64,000 bases of DNA. Source: an uncultured Paracoccaceae bacterium (GTDB taxonomy: Bacteria; Pseudomonadota; Alphaproteobacteria; Rhodobacterales; Rhodobacteraceae). Under the pieces are notes generated by a model. It was given only the letters and a program-made list of their open reading frames with translations. It did no database searches and had not been told where the DNA came from. Position numbers and translations under genes: made by a program. Below are positions 1 to 9,342 of this stretch, piece by piece. The DNA lies in assembly GCA_947492475.1 (NCBI GenBank), contig CANLNM010000007.1:62001-126000 (forward strand), read 5' to 3'. Positions within the stretch are counted from its first letter, which is position 1, and each line of letters starts with the position of its first letter.

Positions 1-1935
1 TCGATCGACATCGAATTGGACACCGAAGACGCGGATAAATTCTGCGAAGCGGTGCGTTTGATGGGGCCAACCTTTGGTGGGATCAATCTAGAAGACATCA
101 AAGCGCCGGAATGCTTCATCATTGAGCAGCGTTTGAAAGAGGAAATGGACATTCCCGTGTTCCACGATGATCAGCATGGCACAGCTGTGATTTGCGCGGC
201 GGGTCTGATCAATGCGTTGCACATTTCCGGCAAAAAGATCGAAGACGTGAAAATCGTTTTGAACGGGGCTGGTGCGGCGGGGATTGCCTGTATTGAACTG
301 CTGAAAGCGATGGGTGCGAAACACGAACATTGCATTATTTGTGACACCAAAGGTGTGATTTATCAGGGTCGCACCGAAGGTATGAACCAATGGAAATCCG
401 CCCATGCGGTCAACACCGAATTGCGCAGCCTAGAAGAGGCGATGATCGGCGCAGATGTGTTCCTTGGTGTATCCGCCAAAGGTGCTGTGACCCAAGACAT
501 GGTCGAAGCCATGGCCGACAATCCGGTGATTTTTGCAATGGCCAACCCCGACCCGGAAATCACCCCAGAAGAGGCGCATGCCGTTCGGGTTGACGCAATT
601 GTTGCCACGGGTCGGTCCGATTATCCCAATCAAGTGAACAACGTCTTGGGTTTCCCTTACTTGTTCCGTGGCGCGCTGGATATCCACGCCCGCGCCATCA
701 ACGATGAGATGAAAATCGCCTGCGCCCGCGCCTTGGCTGAACTGGCGCGCGAAGACGTCCCAGACGAGGTGGCCGTGGCCTATGGGACCAAACTGACCTT
801 TGGCCGGGATTACATCATCCCAACCCCGTTTGATCCACGTCTGATCCACCGCATTCCCACCGCCGTTGCACAGGCGGGCATGGATACTGGCGTAGCGCGT
901 CGCCCCATTGTCGACATGGAGGGATATGAACTGTCGCTGAAAACACGGATGGATCCAACGGCATCGATCCTGCGCGGCCTAAATTCCCGTGCCCGTGCTG
1001 CACAATCCACTGTGGTATTCGCCGAGGGTGACGATCCACGGGTGCTGCGTGCTGCGGTTCTGTATCAACGGTCCGGCTTGGGCAAAGCGCTGGTAGTTGG
1101 TCGCGAAGAAGAAGTGCGCGAAAAACTGACCGCCGAAGGTTTGGGGGACGCTGTGCGCGAACTCGAAGTGGTGAATGCGGGCAATTCGCAGCATTTGGCA
1201 CAGTACAAAGACTTCCTTTATGAGCGACTGCAACGCAAAGGGTATGACCGTCAGGACATTCATCGCCTGGCTGCGCGCGACCGCCATGTGTTTTCATCCC
1301 TGATGCTGGCCCATGGTCACGTGGACGGAATGGTTACAGGCGCGACCCGCAAATCGGCCCATGTGTTGGAACTGATCAATCATGTGTTTGATGCTGGTCC
1401 ACATGATGGCGCGGTTGGGGTGTCGGCCCTGCTGCACAAAGGCAAAATCGTTTTGATCGCGGATACTTTGGTCCATGAATGGCCCGACGAAAACGATCTG
1501 GCCGATATCGCCGAACGCGGTGCCGAAGTGGCCAAAGCGCTGGGTCTGACGCCACGGGTTGCGTTTGTCAGCTTCTCGACCTTTGGCTATCCGGTGTCTG
1601 AACGGGCCGAAAAGATGCATATCGCACCCGAAATTCTGGACCAGCGTGGCGTTGATTTCGAATACGAAGGTGAAATGAACGTCGATGTTGCATTGAACCC
1701 CGACGCCGCCGCGGCCTATCCATTTTCGCGACTGACAGGACCGGCCAATGTGTTGGTTGTGCCTGCGCGTCATTCGGCGTCGATTTCGGTGAAACTGATG
1801 CAGGAAATGGCCGGCGCAACGGTCATCGGCCCAATCCTTGCGGGGATCGACAAGCCGATCCAGATTTGTTCCACTGTGTCCACGGTCAACGACATCCTGA
1901 ACATGGCCGTGATTGCGGCATGTAAGGTTGGCTAA
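1..1935 (+). CDS. maeB: NADP-dependent malic enzyme fused to phosphotransacetylase-like domain (5' end outside window)
   Basis: Oxidative decarboxylation of malate to pyruvate in the cytoplasm, linking the TCA cycle to pyruvate and NADPH supply. The reading frame is open from base 1, so roughly the first 100 residues lie outside the window. The visible malic enzyme part contains the dinucleotide-binding motif NGAGAAG (about bases 262-282) and the conserved FHDDQHGTA segment. From about base 960 to the end the sequence matches the phosphate acetyltransferase domain (FAEGDDPR, then VTGATRKS), which in these long MaeB proteins is usually regulatory rather than a working transferase. Its TAA overlaps the ATG of the downstream sugar kinase by one base, so the two are probably co-translated. 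The family assignment is secure. Confidence 0.95.
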   Translation, partial: SIDIELDTEDADKFCEAVRLMGPTFGGINLEDIKAPECFIIEQRLKEEMDIPVFHDDQHGTAVICAAGLINALHISGKKIEDVKIVLNGAGAAGIACIELLKAMGAKHEHCIICDTKGVIYQGRTEGMNQWKSAHAVNTELRSLEEAMIGADVFLGVSAKGAVTQDMVEAMADNPVIFAMANPDPEITPEEAHAVRVDAIVATGRSDYPNQVNNVLGFPYLFRGALDIHARAINDEMKIACARALAELAREDVPDEVAVAYGTKLTFGRDYIIPTPFDPRLIHRIPTAVAQAGMDTGVARRPIVDMEGYELSLKTRMDPTASILRGLNSRARAAQSTVVFAEGDDPRVLRAAVLYQRSGLGKALVVGREEEVREKLTAEGLGDAVRELEVVNAGNSQHLAQYKDFLYERLQRKGYDRQDIHRLAARDRHVFSSLMLAHGHVDGMVTGATRKSAHVLELINHVFDAGPHDGAVGVSALLHKGKIVLIADTLVHEWPDENDLADIAERGAEVAKALGLTPRVAFVSFSTFGYPVSERAEKMHIAPEILDQRGVDFEYEGEMNVDVALNPDAAAAYPFSRLTGPANVLVVPARHSASISVKLMQEMAGATVIGPILAGIDKPIQICSTVSTVNDILNMAVIAACKVG

Positions 1936-2810
1936 TGACGATTTGGAACCTCGGTTCGATAAACCAAGATATCGTGTATTCGGTGCCGCATATTCCGGCG
2001 CCGGGTGAAACGCTGGCATCGACCAAACGCGATGTGTTTATGGGCGGCAAAGGGGCAAATATGTCCGTGGCCGCTGCCCGCGCTGGCGCGCAGGTCAAAC
2101 ATATCGGTGCGGTTGGGGCTGATGGACGCTGGGCGGTGGATCGGCTGACGGAATATGGGGTCGATACCCGGTTCATCGCGCAGGTTGACACACATACGGC
2201 GCAGGCCATCATTGCCGTTGATCCTCAGGGTGAAAACGCGATCATCCTTGATCCCGGGGCAAATGATGCAATCCCGATCAACCTGATGCGCAGCGCGATT
2301 GGGTCTGCTGAACGTGGTGACTGGCTGATCTGTCAGAACGAAACCTGTTTGCAGGTCGAAACCGCAAAACTGGCCCATGAACTGGGACTAAAGGTAGCCT
2401 ATGCGGCCGCGCCTTTTGATGCGGACCAAGTGCGTGCTGTTCTGCCTTATCTGGATTTCCTGATCATGAACGCGGTTGAGATGGAACAATTGTTTCAATC
2501 AACAGGGTTGAACGTCGCGGATTTGGGCGTCGAAACCGTGATTGTCACGACCGGCGGCGATGGCGGGTTTGTGTTTTTGCACCAAAACGACTGGGACGCG
2601 CAGGAATATCAGGCCATTCCCGTCGATGCTGTGGACACAACGGGCGCTGGGGATACGTTCACCGGCTACGTTCTGGCGGGTCTGGATCGCGGATTGCCGT
2701 TATGGGATGCGGTTGATCTGGCGACCCGGGCCGGGGCGTTGATGGTGATGCGTCATGGCACGGCGGACGTGATCCCGGACCTCAAAGAAGTCCGGGCGTT
2801 TAAGCCTTAG
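1935..2810 (+). CDS. PfkB-family carbohydrate kinase (ribokinase-like)
   Basis: Cytoplasmic ATP-dependent sugar kinase of the ribokinase/PfkB fold, 291 residues, normal length. The first PfkB signature (GGKGAN, residues 37-42) and the second signature with the catalytic Asp ([11 protein letters not shown], about 234-244) are both present. The substrate cannot be told from sequence; ribose or another free sugar or nucleoside is possible. The start ATG overlaps the stop of maeB (TAATG), so it is probably translated from the same message. The last codons contain an inverted repeat (CCCGGAC at 2774-2780, GTCCGGG at 2790-2796) followed by a short T-run, a possible weak terminator inside the coding end. 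Its stop codon overlaps the stop of the convergent msrA. Confidence 0.88.
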   Translation: MTIWNLGSINQDIVYSVPHIPAPGETLASTKRDVFMGGKGANMSVAAARAGAQVKHIGAVGADGRWAVDRLTEYGVDTRFIAQVDTHTAQAIIAVDPQGENAIILDPGANDAIPINLMRSAIGSAERGDWLICQNETCLQVETAKLAHELGLKVAYAAAPFDADQVRAVLPYLDFLIMNAVEMEQLFQSTGLNVADLGVETVIVTTGGDGGFVFLHQNDWDAQEYQAIPVDAVDTTGAGDTFTGYVLAGLDRGLPLWDAVDLATRAGALMVMRHGTADVIPDLKEVRAFKP

Positions 2811-3475
2811 TGATTATCGACAAAGGGTGCGTTATTGCCCCAGAGCTGACGCACACGTGCATCCCGACCACAGCCTTCGCGATAGAATTTATACGCCTCT
2901 GATTGGCGTTTTGGGCCAGCACGGGTCACCACGATATTGCGACCCTCATAGTAGTCTTGGTGGTAATCCTCTGCGTCATAAAAATGGCTGGCAGACAGAA
3001 TAGGGGTCACGATGCGTTGCCCCAATTCTGATTGCGCAGCTGACAGAGCAGCCTCTGCTTGGGCCTGTTGCGCCGAATTAGAGACGAAAATAGCCGTGCG
3101 ATAGCTGTCACCGCGATCGCAGAATTGACCGCCTGCATCCGTGGGGTCGACGGACCGGAAAAACAGATCCAGCAATTGGCGATAGCTGACGCGATCTGCG
3201 TCATAGGTGATTTCCACAGCTTCGTAATGCCCTGTACCGCCGCGGGTCACCTGACGATAGGTTGGGTTTTCAGTGGATCCACCGGTGTAGCCAGACACCG
3301 CTTCGATCACGCCTGTGACGCTTTCAAAATCGCTTTCGACGCACCAGAAACAACCGCCTGCAACCACCATGGTCTGAACGTCGCGCGCCTGCGCCTGTCC
3401 ACATTGCATTGCAACCCCGATCGCAATCGCGGCACCCAGCATATAGGGTTTAAAAGTCGACAAAGAAAACTGCAT
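2807..3475 (-). CDS. msrA: Peptide-methionine (S)-S-oxide reductase, exported form
   Basis: Reduces methionine-S-sulfoxide in oxidised proteins. The catalytic motif GCFWC (Cys42) and the following SGYTGG segment are clear. The chosen ATG at 3475 follows a GGAG box 8 bases upstream and gives 222 residues with an N-terminal hydrophobic segment ending AQA, which I read as a Sec signal peptide; this places the enzyme in the periplasm. An upstream in-frame start at 3529 has no comparable ribosome site and would spoil the signal peptide. Convergent with the kinase gene, with overlapping stop codons. Confidence 0.93.
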   Translation of the reverse strand: MQFSLSTFKPYMLGAAIAIGVAMQCGQAQARDVQTMVVAGGCFWCVESDFESVTGVIEAVSGYTGGSTENPTYRQVTRGGTGHYEAVEITYDADRVSYRQLLDLFFRSVDPTDAGGQFCDRGDSYRTAIFVSNSAQQAQAEAALSAAQSELGQRIVTPILSASHFYDAEDYHQDYYEGRNIVVTRAGPKRQSEAYKFYREGCGRDARVRQLWGNNAPFVDNH

Positions 3476-3574
3476 GATGAACTCCTTTTGGACGATCCTT
3501 GGGGATTCTTCGCAGATTACGCAACTCACCGGCGCGTGAACTCACGTCTTGTTTACCAACTGGAACAATTGAAA

Positions 3575-3862
3575 TCAGGACTTTAGCAGGTCGCCCAGCT
3601 TCATTGCGACGCCCACATTGCCGGACACTTTTAGCTTGCCCATCATCACACCGGTCATCGGGTTCAGTTTACCGGCCAGCAATTTGTGCAAGTTTCCAGC
3701 GGATATTTTGATCGTGCAATCGGTTTCCCGATCCTGACCAGACGCGGTGCCATCCGCCAGAACGATCACGCCATCCGCGCCGCAATCGAATTTCAACGAT
3801 CCGTCAAACGGACGTGTGGACAGGCCCTTTTGCAGTTTGGGCAGTAGGTCAGTTAGGGTCAT
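3575..3862 (-). CDS. SCP2 sterol-binding domain protein
   Basis: A 95-residue protein consisting of little more than one SCP2 lipid-binding fold: a DGSLKFDCG strand region, a DCTIKIS segment and a C-terminal part with MTGVMMGKLKVSGNVGVAMK, typical of bacterial SCP2 proteins. It probably binds a lipid or acyl chain in the cytoplasm; no enzyme activity is implied. The start at 3862 is preceded by AGGAC; a longer in-frame start at 3922 would run through the argG terminator hairpin and is rejected. It lies downstream of argG on the same strand, separated by that terminator. Confidence 0.82.
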   Translation of the reverse strand: MTLTDLLPKLQKGLSTRPFDGSLKFDCGADGVIVLADGTASGQDRETDCTIKISAGNLHKLLAGKLNPMTGVMMGKLKVSGNVGVAMKLGDLLKS

Positions 3863-3872
3863 GATGTCCTCG

Positions 3873-3907
3873 AAATAAAAATGCCCCCCAGCGATAGGGA
3901 GGCATTT
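3873..3907 (-). terminator. Intrinsic terminator after argG
   Basis: Read on the minus strand, AAATGCCTCCCT (3907-3896) pairs with GGGGGGCATTT (3888-3878) around a short loop and is followed by a T-rich tract (3880-3873). It sits 30 bases past the argG stop codon and before the SCP2 gene. Confidence 0.8.
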
Positions 3908-3936
3908 GAATTTCAACAACACTTACGTTGGGGCGT

Positions 3937-5154
3937 TTAGTCCAAACGACGTTTGCGATCAGCCAGCAGTTTCAGACGCAATGCGTTCAACTGAATAAAA
4001 CCCTGCGCGTCCGCTTGATCATAGGCGCCCAGATCGTCTTCGAAGGTGACGTGCTCTTCTGAATAGAGGCTGTGATCGGACCAACGTGCAACAGTGCGCG
4101 CCGCACCTTTGTAAAGCTTAACCCGAACGGTGCCGGTCACGTGCTCTTGGGATTTGTCGATCAGGGCCTGTAGCATTTCACGCTCTGGCGAATACCAGAA
4201 TCCGTTATAGATCAGCTCTGCGTAGCGCGGCATGATCGAATCTTTCAGATGACCAGCGCCGCTGTCCAGGGTGATCTGTTCGATGCCGCGATGCGCCTCT
4301 AGCAGAACCGTACCGCCGGGCGTTTCATAGATGCCGCGGGATTTCATGCCAACAAACCGGTTTTCCACCAGATCAAGCCGACCGATACCGTGTTTGCCAC
4401 CCAGTTCGTTCAACTTGGTCAGGATGGTCGCGGGGGACATCGCTTCGCCATTGATCGCAACTGCGTCCCCTTTTTCAAAGGTCACTTCGATCATTTCTGG
4501 CGTGTCTGGCGCGTCCTCAACGGCGACGGTCCGCTGGTGCACATATTCTGGCGCTTCTTCTGCGGGATCTTCCAGAACTTTGCCTTCGGACGATGTGTGC
4601 AGCAGGTTGGCATCCACACTAAACGGTGCTTCGCCGCGTTTATCTTTGGCGATCGGGATCTGATGTTTCTCAGCGAAATCAATCAGTTTGGTTCGGCTGG
4701 ACAGGTCCCATTCACGCCAAGGCGCAACCACAGCGATGTCAGGGTTCAGGGCGTAACAGGCCAGTTCGAACCGAACCTGATCGTTGCCTTTGCCGGTGGC
4801 GCCATGGGACACGGCGTCGGCACCTGTGGCCTGAGCGATTTCAACCAGACGTTTGGAAATCAGCGGACGTGCGATGGATGTGCCCAGCAGATACAGACCC
4901 TCGTACAGGGCGTTGGCGCGGAACATTGGGAACACAAAGTCGCGCACGAACTCTTCGCGCAGGTCTTCGATGTAAATCTCAGACGCGCCCATCATCTCGG
5001 CTTTTTTGCGTGCTGGTTCCAACTCTTCGCCCTGACCAAGGTCAGCGGTAAAGGTGACAACTTCGCAACCGTATTCGGTTTGAAGCCATTTCAAAATGAT
5101 CGACGTATCAAGCCCACCTGAATAGGCGAGGACGACTTTTTTAGGCGCGGACAT
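3937..5154 (-). CDS. argG: Argininosuccinate synthase
   Basis: Cytoplasmic ligase joining citrulline and aspartate with ATP in arginine biosynthesis. At 405 residues it has the usual length. The ATP-binding P-loop AYSGGLDTS is at residues 10-18, and the conserved citrulline and aspartate-binding stretches ([28 protein letters not shown]) are intact. It is transcribed alone: a terminator hairpin follows it and a divergently oriented membrane-protein gene lies upstream. argJ, another arginine gene, is elsewhere in the window, so the arginine pathway is scattered here. Confidence 0.98.
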   Translation of the reverse strand: MSAPKKVVLAYSGGLDTSIILKWLQTEYGCEVVTFTADLGQGEELEPARKKAEMMGASEIYIEDLREEFVRDFVFPMFRANALYEGLYLLGTSIARPLISKRLVEIAQATGADAVSHGATGKGNDQVRFELACYALNPDIAVVAPWREWDLSSRTKLIDFAEKHQIPIAKDKRGEAPFSVDANLLHTSSEGKVLEDPAEEAPEYVHQRTVAVEDAPDTPEMIEVTFEKGDAVAINGEAMSPATILTKLNELGGKHGIGRLDLVENRFVGMKSRGIYETPGGTVLLEAHRGIEQITLDSGAGHLKDSIMPRYAELIYNGFWYSPEREMLQALIDKSQEHVTGTVRVKLYKGAARTVARWSDHSLYSEEHVTFEDDLGAYDQADAQGFIQLNALRLKLLADRKRRLD

Positions 5155-5272
5155 CGCAGGTCTCCGTTCAATGACGAAAGGGGCCTAACGGGTTTTGGGG
5201 CGCGGGGCAAGATGGGCGTTGAATCATTGCGGTCTGCAATGCCATAAGTCCGAAAGAATTATTGAGATTGGT

Positions 5273-6046
5273 ATGGGTTGGAAGCTATTTAAACACGCAT
5301 TTCAAATGGTCACAGGAAACTTGCACGCAGCACTCAGAGCAACCTTGGTTCCGATGTTGATTTTAGCAGGGATGTTTGTTCTCATCATAATGGGTTGGGA
5401 CCAATCGCTTGGTCAACCTTCGCCTGTGCTACTCTTTCTGGTCCCGGCAATCTTGATAATGTGTATTGTCTTGTTTCCCTTGATCGCGATCACCTGGCAT
5501 CGGTATGTTTTAAAAGAAGAGTTTCCCAGATGGATTCCGCGTTTGGGTGACAAACGCATCGGCGCCTATTTTTGGACCTCGGTTTTGATCGGTCTTATTC
5601 TGATGATCCCGTCTATGATAATTTCGACAATTGTTAGCGCATTGTTTTGGGCATCGTTAGAAGAAGCGGCCCTGAACGGGCAACAAGATATCCTGCAATT
5701 CAGCATAAGTGGGGTGCTCGCGGGTATCTTAATGGGAACGCTTGCTGGATTTTTATGGATGCGTTGCGCGTTGTGTCTGCCTGCCATCGCGCTGAATGAG
5801 GACGAAAATTTTGGTATCGGCGCTTCGTGGAGCAAAACTTCTGGGGTCAGCAAGGACGTCCTTGTATTTGCGTTTTTCCTTGCCGTTCTGAATGTCGCCG
5901 CGAGCTTTGTACCAATAATGATTGGTCAGGTTGTTGTGCGGGACATTCTTAGCATTGTTATCAACTGGTTTACGTTCATGATTGGCCTTAGTGCATTGAC
6001 AACTTTGTATGGTCATCTCGTCGAGAAGAGACCGCTGATCGACTAG
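5273..6046 (+). CDS. Uncharacterised six-helix membrane protein
   Basis: I do not recognise a functional family. The 257-residue product has about six hydrophobic segments (roughly residues 25-42, 51-77, 100-128, 147-175, 200-225 and 232-250), so it is an inner-membrane protein. I chose ATG 5273 (MGWKLFKHAF), which begins directly before an amphipathic N-terminus; a longer in-frame start at 5195 adds a polar, unconserved-looking stretch without a ribosome site. The third helix region is rich in Ile and Met. It is transcribed away from argG and convergent with the following NUDIX gene, whose stop overlaps its own. Confidence 0.7.
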   Translation: MGWKLFKHAFQMVTGNLHAALRATLVPMLILAGMFVLIIMGWDQSLGQPSPVLLFLVPAILIMCIVLFPLIAITWHRYVLKEEFPRWIPRLGDKRIGAYFWTSVLIGLILMIPSMIISTIVSALFWASLEEAALNGQQDILQFSISGVLAGILMGTLAGFLWMRCALCLPAIALNEDENFGIGASWSKTSGVSKDVLVFAFFLAVLNVAASFVPIMIGQVVVRDILSIVINWFTFMIGLSALTTLYGHLVEKRPLID

Positions 6047-6474
6047 ATCACGCGTTGCAAAAAATGACGATCCCCGGAATTGGCAAGCTGTGTTAGCGCT
6101 TCTTCTGGGGATAGCCACAACGCCGTGTGATGGGATTCCAACGGGTCGGAATGTTTGCGCACGGGCAGGGCCGTGTAAATGTGGCACACTTTTTGCGCCC
6201 ACAGGTCATATTCCGCCATATAGCAGAACCGCGTATAGGTCCCAACTTTGCGCGGGGTGGCGATTTTCCAACCGGTTTCTTCAAACACTTCGCGGTGCAG
6301 GGCGGCAATTGGGTTTTCTCCGGGATCAATACCGCCACCGGGCAGCTGCACTTCCCAATCTTCCAGCCGTTCCAGCGTGCACAGCAAGCCACCCCATTTG
6401 GGCAAAATCGCATAGGCCCCCGGCCGGATCGTGTATTTTTGACCGCTCTTGACGGCCTCTCCAAAACGTCTCAT
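6043..6474 (-). CDS. NUDIX hydrolase
   Basis: A 143-residue hydrolase of nucleoside diphosphate-X compounds. The NUDIX box is complete: GGGIDPGE followed by HREVFEETGW (about residues 50-75), providing the metal-binding glutamates. The substrate cannot be assigned. The ATG at 6474 gives a compact protein beginning MRRFGEAVK; a longer in-frame start at 6588 would overlap the hslO coding region and is not needed. Its stop overlaps the convergent membrane-protein gene by four bases. Two more NUDIX proteins lie at 7542 and 30050, but they belong to different subgroups. Confidence 0.85.
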   Translation of the reverse strand: MRRFGEAVKSGQKYTIRPGAYAILPKWGGLLCTLERLEDWEVQLPGGGIDPGENPIAALHREVFEETGWKIATPRKVGTYTRFCYMAEYDLWAQKVCHIYTALPVRKHSDPLESHHTALWLSPEEALTQLANSGDRHFLQRVI

Positions 6475-6553
6475 GACACTCGCCCCCTTGGACCACGACT
6501 TGCCGCACCTATATGGACGCGGTATGCCAATCCTGAACTGGTTAGGAAACCCT

Positions 6554-7555
6554 ATGAATCTGGGATCGCAAATTGCTTGGGACGACACTGTGTTGCCGTT
6601 TCAGTTGGACGCTTCTGATATCCGTGGCCGCGTGGCGCGGTTGGATGGCGTATTGGATCAAGTGCTGGAGCAGCACAATTACCCCCCCGTCGTCGAAGCA
6701 TTGGTTGCTGAAATGGCGCTGCTGACGGCGCTGATTGGTCAAACGATCAAATTGCGGTGGAAATTGTCGTTGCAGGTGCGTGGTGATGGTGGCGCGCGGA
6801 TCATCGCGACCGACTATTATGGCCCAACCGAGGACGGTAAACCTGCGCGCATCCGCGCCTATGCGTCCTATGACGCAGAGCGTTTGTTAAATTCCGGCAC
6901 GCCGTTTGACGAAATCGGCAAAGGTTATTTTGCTATTCTGATCGACCAAGGCGAAGGCAACACACCCTATCAGGGCATCACGCCAATTGCGGGTGGGTCG
7001 CTGACCGCCTGTGCGGAAACCTATTTCGCGCAATCGGAACAATTGCCTACCCGGTTTCAATTGTCGTTCGGGAAATCCACCCTTGCTGGTGGCCAAGAAA
7101 GCTGGCGGGCTGGCGGTGTTATGCTGCAACAAATGCCCAAAGCTTCGCCTTTGGCCAACAAAGAAGAGCCAACCGGAGAAGAAGGCCTGCTGGCGGCCAC
7201 GGATATTCTGGACGAAGCAGAAGGCGAAAACTGGACGCGTGCAAATACGTTGCTGGATACGGTCGAAGATCTGGAACTGGTGGGTCCATCGGTTCAGCCG
7301 TCTGAATTGCTGGTCCGGTTGTTTCATGAGGAAAAGCCACGTGTTTTTGATGCCCAAAGCGTCAAATTCGGCTGTTCCTGTTCGCCCGCACGTGTACGCG
7401 AAAGCCTGTCGATCTATTCGGCCAAAGACATCGCGCATATGACCACCAAAGAGGGCACCGTTACCGCCGATTGTCAGTTCTGCGGGTCTCATTACGTGTT
7501 CGAACCCGAAACATTGGGGTTTGAAGCCACCAAGACGGCCAATGACGAAGCCTGA
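6554..7555 (+). CDS. hslO: Redox-regulated chaperone Hsp33
   Basis: Cytoplasmic holdase activated by oxidative unfolding. The C-terminal redox switch has the expected four cysteines: CSC near residues 273-275 and CQFC near 308-311, which hold zinc when reduced. The upstream substrate-binding domain carries the family segment with GYFAILIDQGEG. The start at 6554 (MNLGSQIAWD) has AGGA 7-10 bases ahead; an alternative start at 6449 would overlap the divergent NUDIX gene. The coding end overlaps the next NUDIX gene by 14 bases, so hslO, the NUDIX gene and cca probably form one operon. Confidence 0.93.
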   Translation: MNLGSQIAWDDTVLPFQLDASDIRGRVARLDGVLDQVLEQHNYPPVVEALVAEMALLTALIGQTIKLRWKLSLQVRGDGGARIIATDYYGPTEDGKPARIRAYASYDAERLLNSGTPFDEIGKGYFAILIDQGEGNTPYQGITPIAGGSLTACAETYFAQSEQLPTRFQLSFGKSTLAGGQESWRAGGVMLQQMPKASPLANKEEPTGEEGLLAATDILDEAEGENWTRANTLLDTVEDLELVGPSVQPSELLVRLFHEEKPRVFDAQSVKFGCSCSPARVRESLSIYSAKDIAHMTTKEGTVTADCQFCGSHYVFEPETLGFEATKTANDEA

Positions 7556-8135
7556 TCTACGATCAGCCCTCCTCGCGGCTTTGAACCAGGGCGGCGGGGA
7601 ATCCTCAGATTTTGATCTGAACCCCGACGTGACATTGCCTGCAGATCGCGTGTTGCGTCCCGCCGCCGTTCTGATTGGCGTGACCGAAGATGCGCGTGTC
7701 ATCCTGACCAAACGGTCTGCCCGTTTGAAACATCACCCCGGTCAGATCGCCTTTCCGGGGGGCAAGATGGATGACGAGGATATCGATCTGGCCGACACCG
7801 CCCTGCGCGAAGCCAACGAAGAAATTGGCCTGCCGCGACATCAGGTCGAAATCCTTGGACAATTGCCCGCCCATGAAACAGTGACCCGGTTTAGCGCCAC
7901 ACCTGTCGTGGGTCTGATCCACGGGGAATTCACCATTCAAGCTGAGCAAGGCGAAGTGGCCGAAGTATTTTCTGTGCCCTTAAAAAACGTCACTAATCCA
8001 GCGGAATTCCATGTCGAACGTCGTCGTTGGCAGGGAAAATGGCGGCACTATTACACGGTCCCATTTGGTCCTTATTACATTTGGGGCGCCACGGCGCGCA
8101 TGCTGCGCGGGCTTGCGGATCGGATGAATACATGA
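7542..8135 (+). CDS. NUDIX hydrolase of the CoA-diphosphatase (NudL) type
   Basis: Probable coenzyme A diphosphatase, 197 residues. Ahead of the NUDIX box it has the pattern LTKRSARLKHHPGQIAFPGG, the hallmark that separates CoA diphosphatases from other NUDIX enzymes, followed by LREANEEIGL. ATG 7542 starts inside the end of hslO (14-base overlap), and its own stop overlaps cca as ATGA, so translation is likely coupled through the three genes. The CoA assignment follows from the family motif; activity on other substrates is possible. Confidence 0.88.
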   Translation: MTKPDLRSALLAALNQGGGESSDFDLNPDVTLPADRVLRPAAVLIGVTEDARVILTKRSARLKHHPGQIAFPGGKMDDEDIDLADTALREANEEIGLPRHQVEILGQLPAHETVTRFSATPVVGLIHGEFTIQAEQGEVAEVFSVPLKNVTNPAEFHVERRRWQGKWRHYYTVPFGPYYIWGATARMLRGLADRMNT

Positions 8136-9289
8136 CCCAAATCACGGCGGAATGGCTCACCTCTGACACGTCGCAGCGCGTCTGCGCAATGCTGGAAAAC
8201 GCAGGATATCAGGCGTGGTTTGTCGGCGGCTGTGTGCGCAATGCGCTGTTGGGTGAGCCGGTCAATGATCTGGATATATCGACCGATGCCCATCCCGAAA
8301 CGGTGATTAAACTGGCGCGAAGCGCTGGGTTCAACGCGGTACCGACGGGTATAGATCACGGCACAATCACCGTAATTGCAAACCATATCCCTTATGAAAT
8401 TACGACCTTTCGTCGGGATGTCGAAACGGATGGGCGGCGTGCTGTCGTCGCATTTGCCAAAACCCTGACAGAGGATGCGCATCGTCGCGATTTTACGATG
8501 AATGCGCTTTATGCTGACGCGCGTGGACAAATTGCCGATCCACTGGACGGCATACCCGACCTGAATGCGCGGATTTTCCGGTTTATCGACGATCCAAACG
8601 CCCGCATTCGCGAGGACTATCTACGCATTCTGCGGTTTTTCCGGTTTCACGCATGGTATGGTGATCCGGGCGCAGGGCTGGACCCTGATGGGCTGGCTGC
8701 TTGCGCCGAACATGTCGAAGGGATCGCCAAATTATCCAAGGAACGGATCGGAGCCGAGCTTCGAAAGCTGCTCTTGGCCAAGGATCCAGCGCCGGCGACC
8801 GCTTCTATGGCGGCTTGTGGTGCGCTGATGCAGGCCCTACCCGGGGCGGCGCCTGACCTATTGGCCGTCCTTGTTCATGTGGAACAGCAGACTGAAATTG
8901 GCCCTGACTGGATACGTCGTCTGGCCATCATCGGCGGACAAGATGTGACACTAAACCTGCGTTTATCGCGAAAAGAGGCCAAAAACCTGAGCGTAATTCA
9001 GGGCGGTTTAGGCGCGATGCAATCCGCGATGGAACTGGGGTACAGGCATGGCGCAGACCGGGCGATTGACATATTGCTCATCCGTGCGGCGATGTCAGGC
9101 CAAGAGGTTCAGCCCGATCTGATTGAAGAGGCGAAACTGGGTGCCGCGCAGGTTTTTCCGCTGGTTGCTGCGGACCTGCCAAGTTCCTTAAAGGGGCCAG
9201 AAATCGGCGATACTCTCAGACGGGCGGAACAGGCATGGATCGCGTCAGGCATGTCGCTGGATAAAACGACGCTTCTGTCAAATACCTGA
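8132..9289 (+). CDS. cca: CCA tRNA nucleotidyltransferase
   Basis: Template-independent polymerase that adds or repairs the 3' CCA of tRNAs. The class II nucleotidyltransferase signature is clear: GGCVRNALLG near residue 31, the metal-binding DLD near 46-48, then RRDFTMNALY. At 385 residues it resembles the alphaproteobacterial form without an HD domain. The start overlaps the stop of the CoA-diphosphatase-type gene (ATGA). Like its neighbours it is a housekeeping gene with no sign of transfer. Confidence 0.94.
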   Translation: MTQITAEWLTSDTSQRVCAMLENAGYQAWFVGGCVRNALLGEPVNDLDISTDAHPETVIKLARSAGFNAVPTGIDHGTITVIANHIPYEITTFRRDVETDGRRAVVAFAKTLTEDAHRRDFTMNALYADARGQIADPLDGIPDLNARIFRFIDDPNARIREDYLRILRFFRFHAWYGDPGAGLDPDGLAACAEHVEGIAKLSKERIGAELRKLLLAKDPAPATASMAACGALMQALPGAAPDLLAVLVHVEQQTEIGPDWIRRLAIIGGQDVTLNLRLSRKEAKNLSVIQGGLGAMQSAMELGYRHGADRAIDILLIRAAMSGQEVQPDLIEEAKLGAAQVFPLVAADLPSSLKGPEIGDTLRRAEQAWIASGMSLDKTTLLSNT

Positions 9290-9342
9290 GGTTCAGGTTT
9301 AGCGATAACTGCGCTATGAATTGATCCGAGAGGATCGTTCCA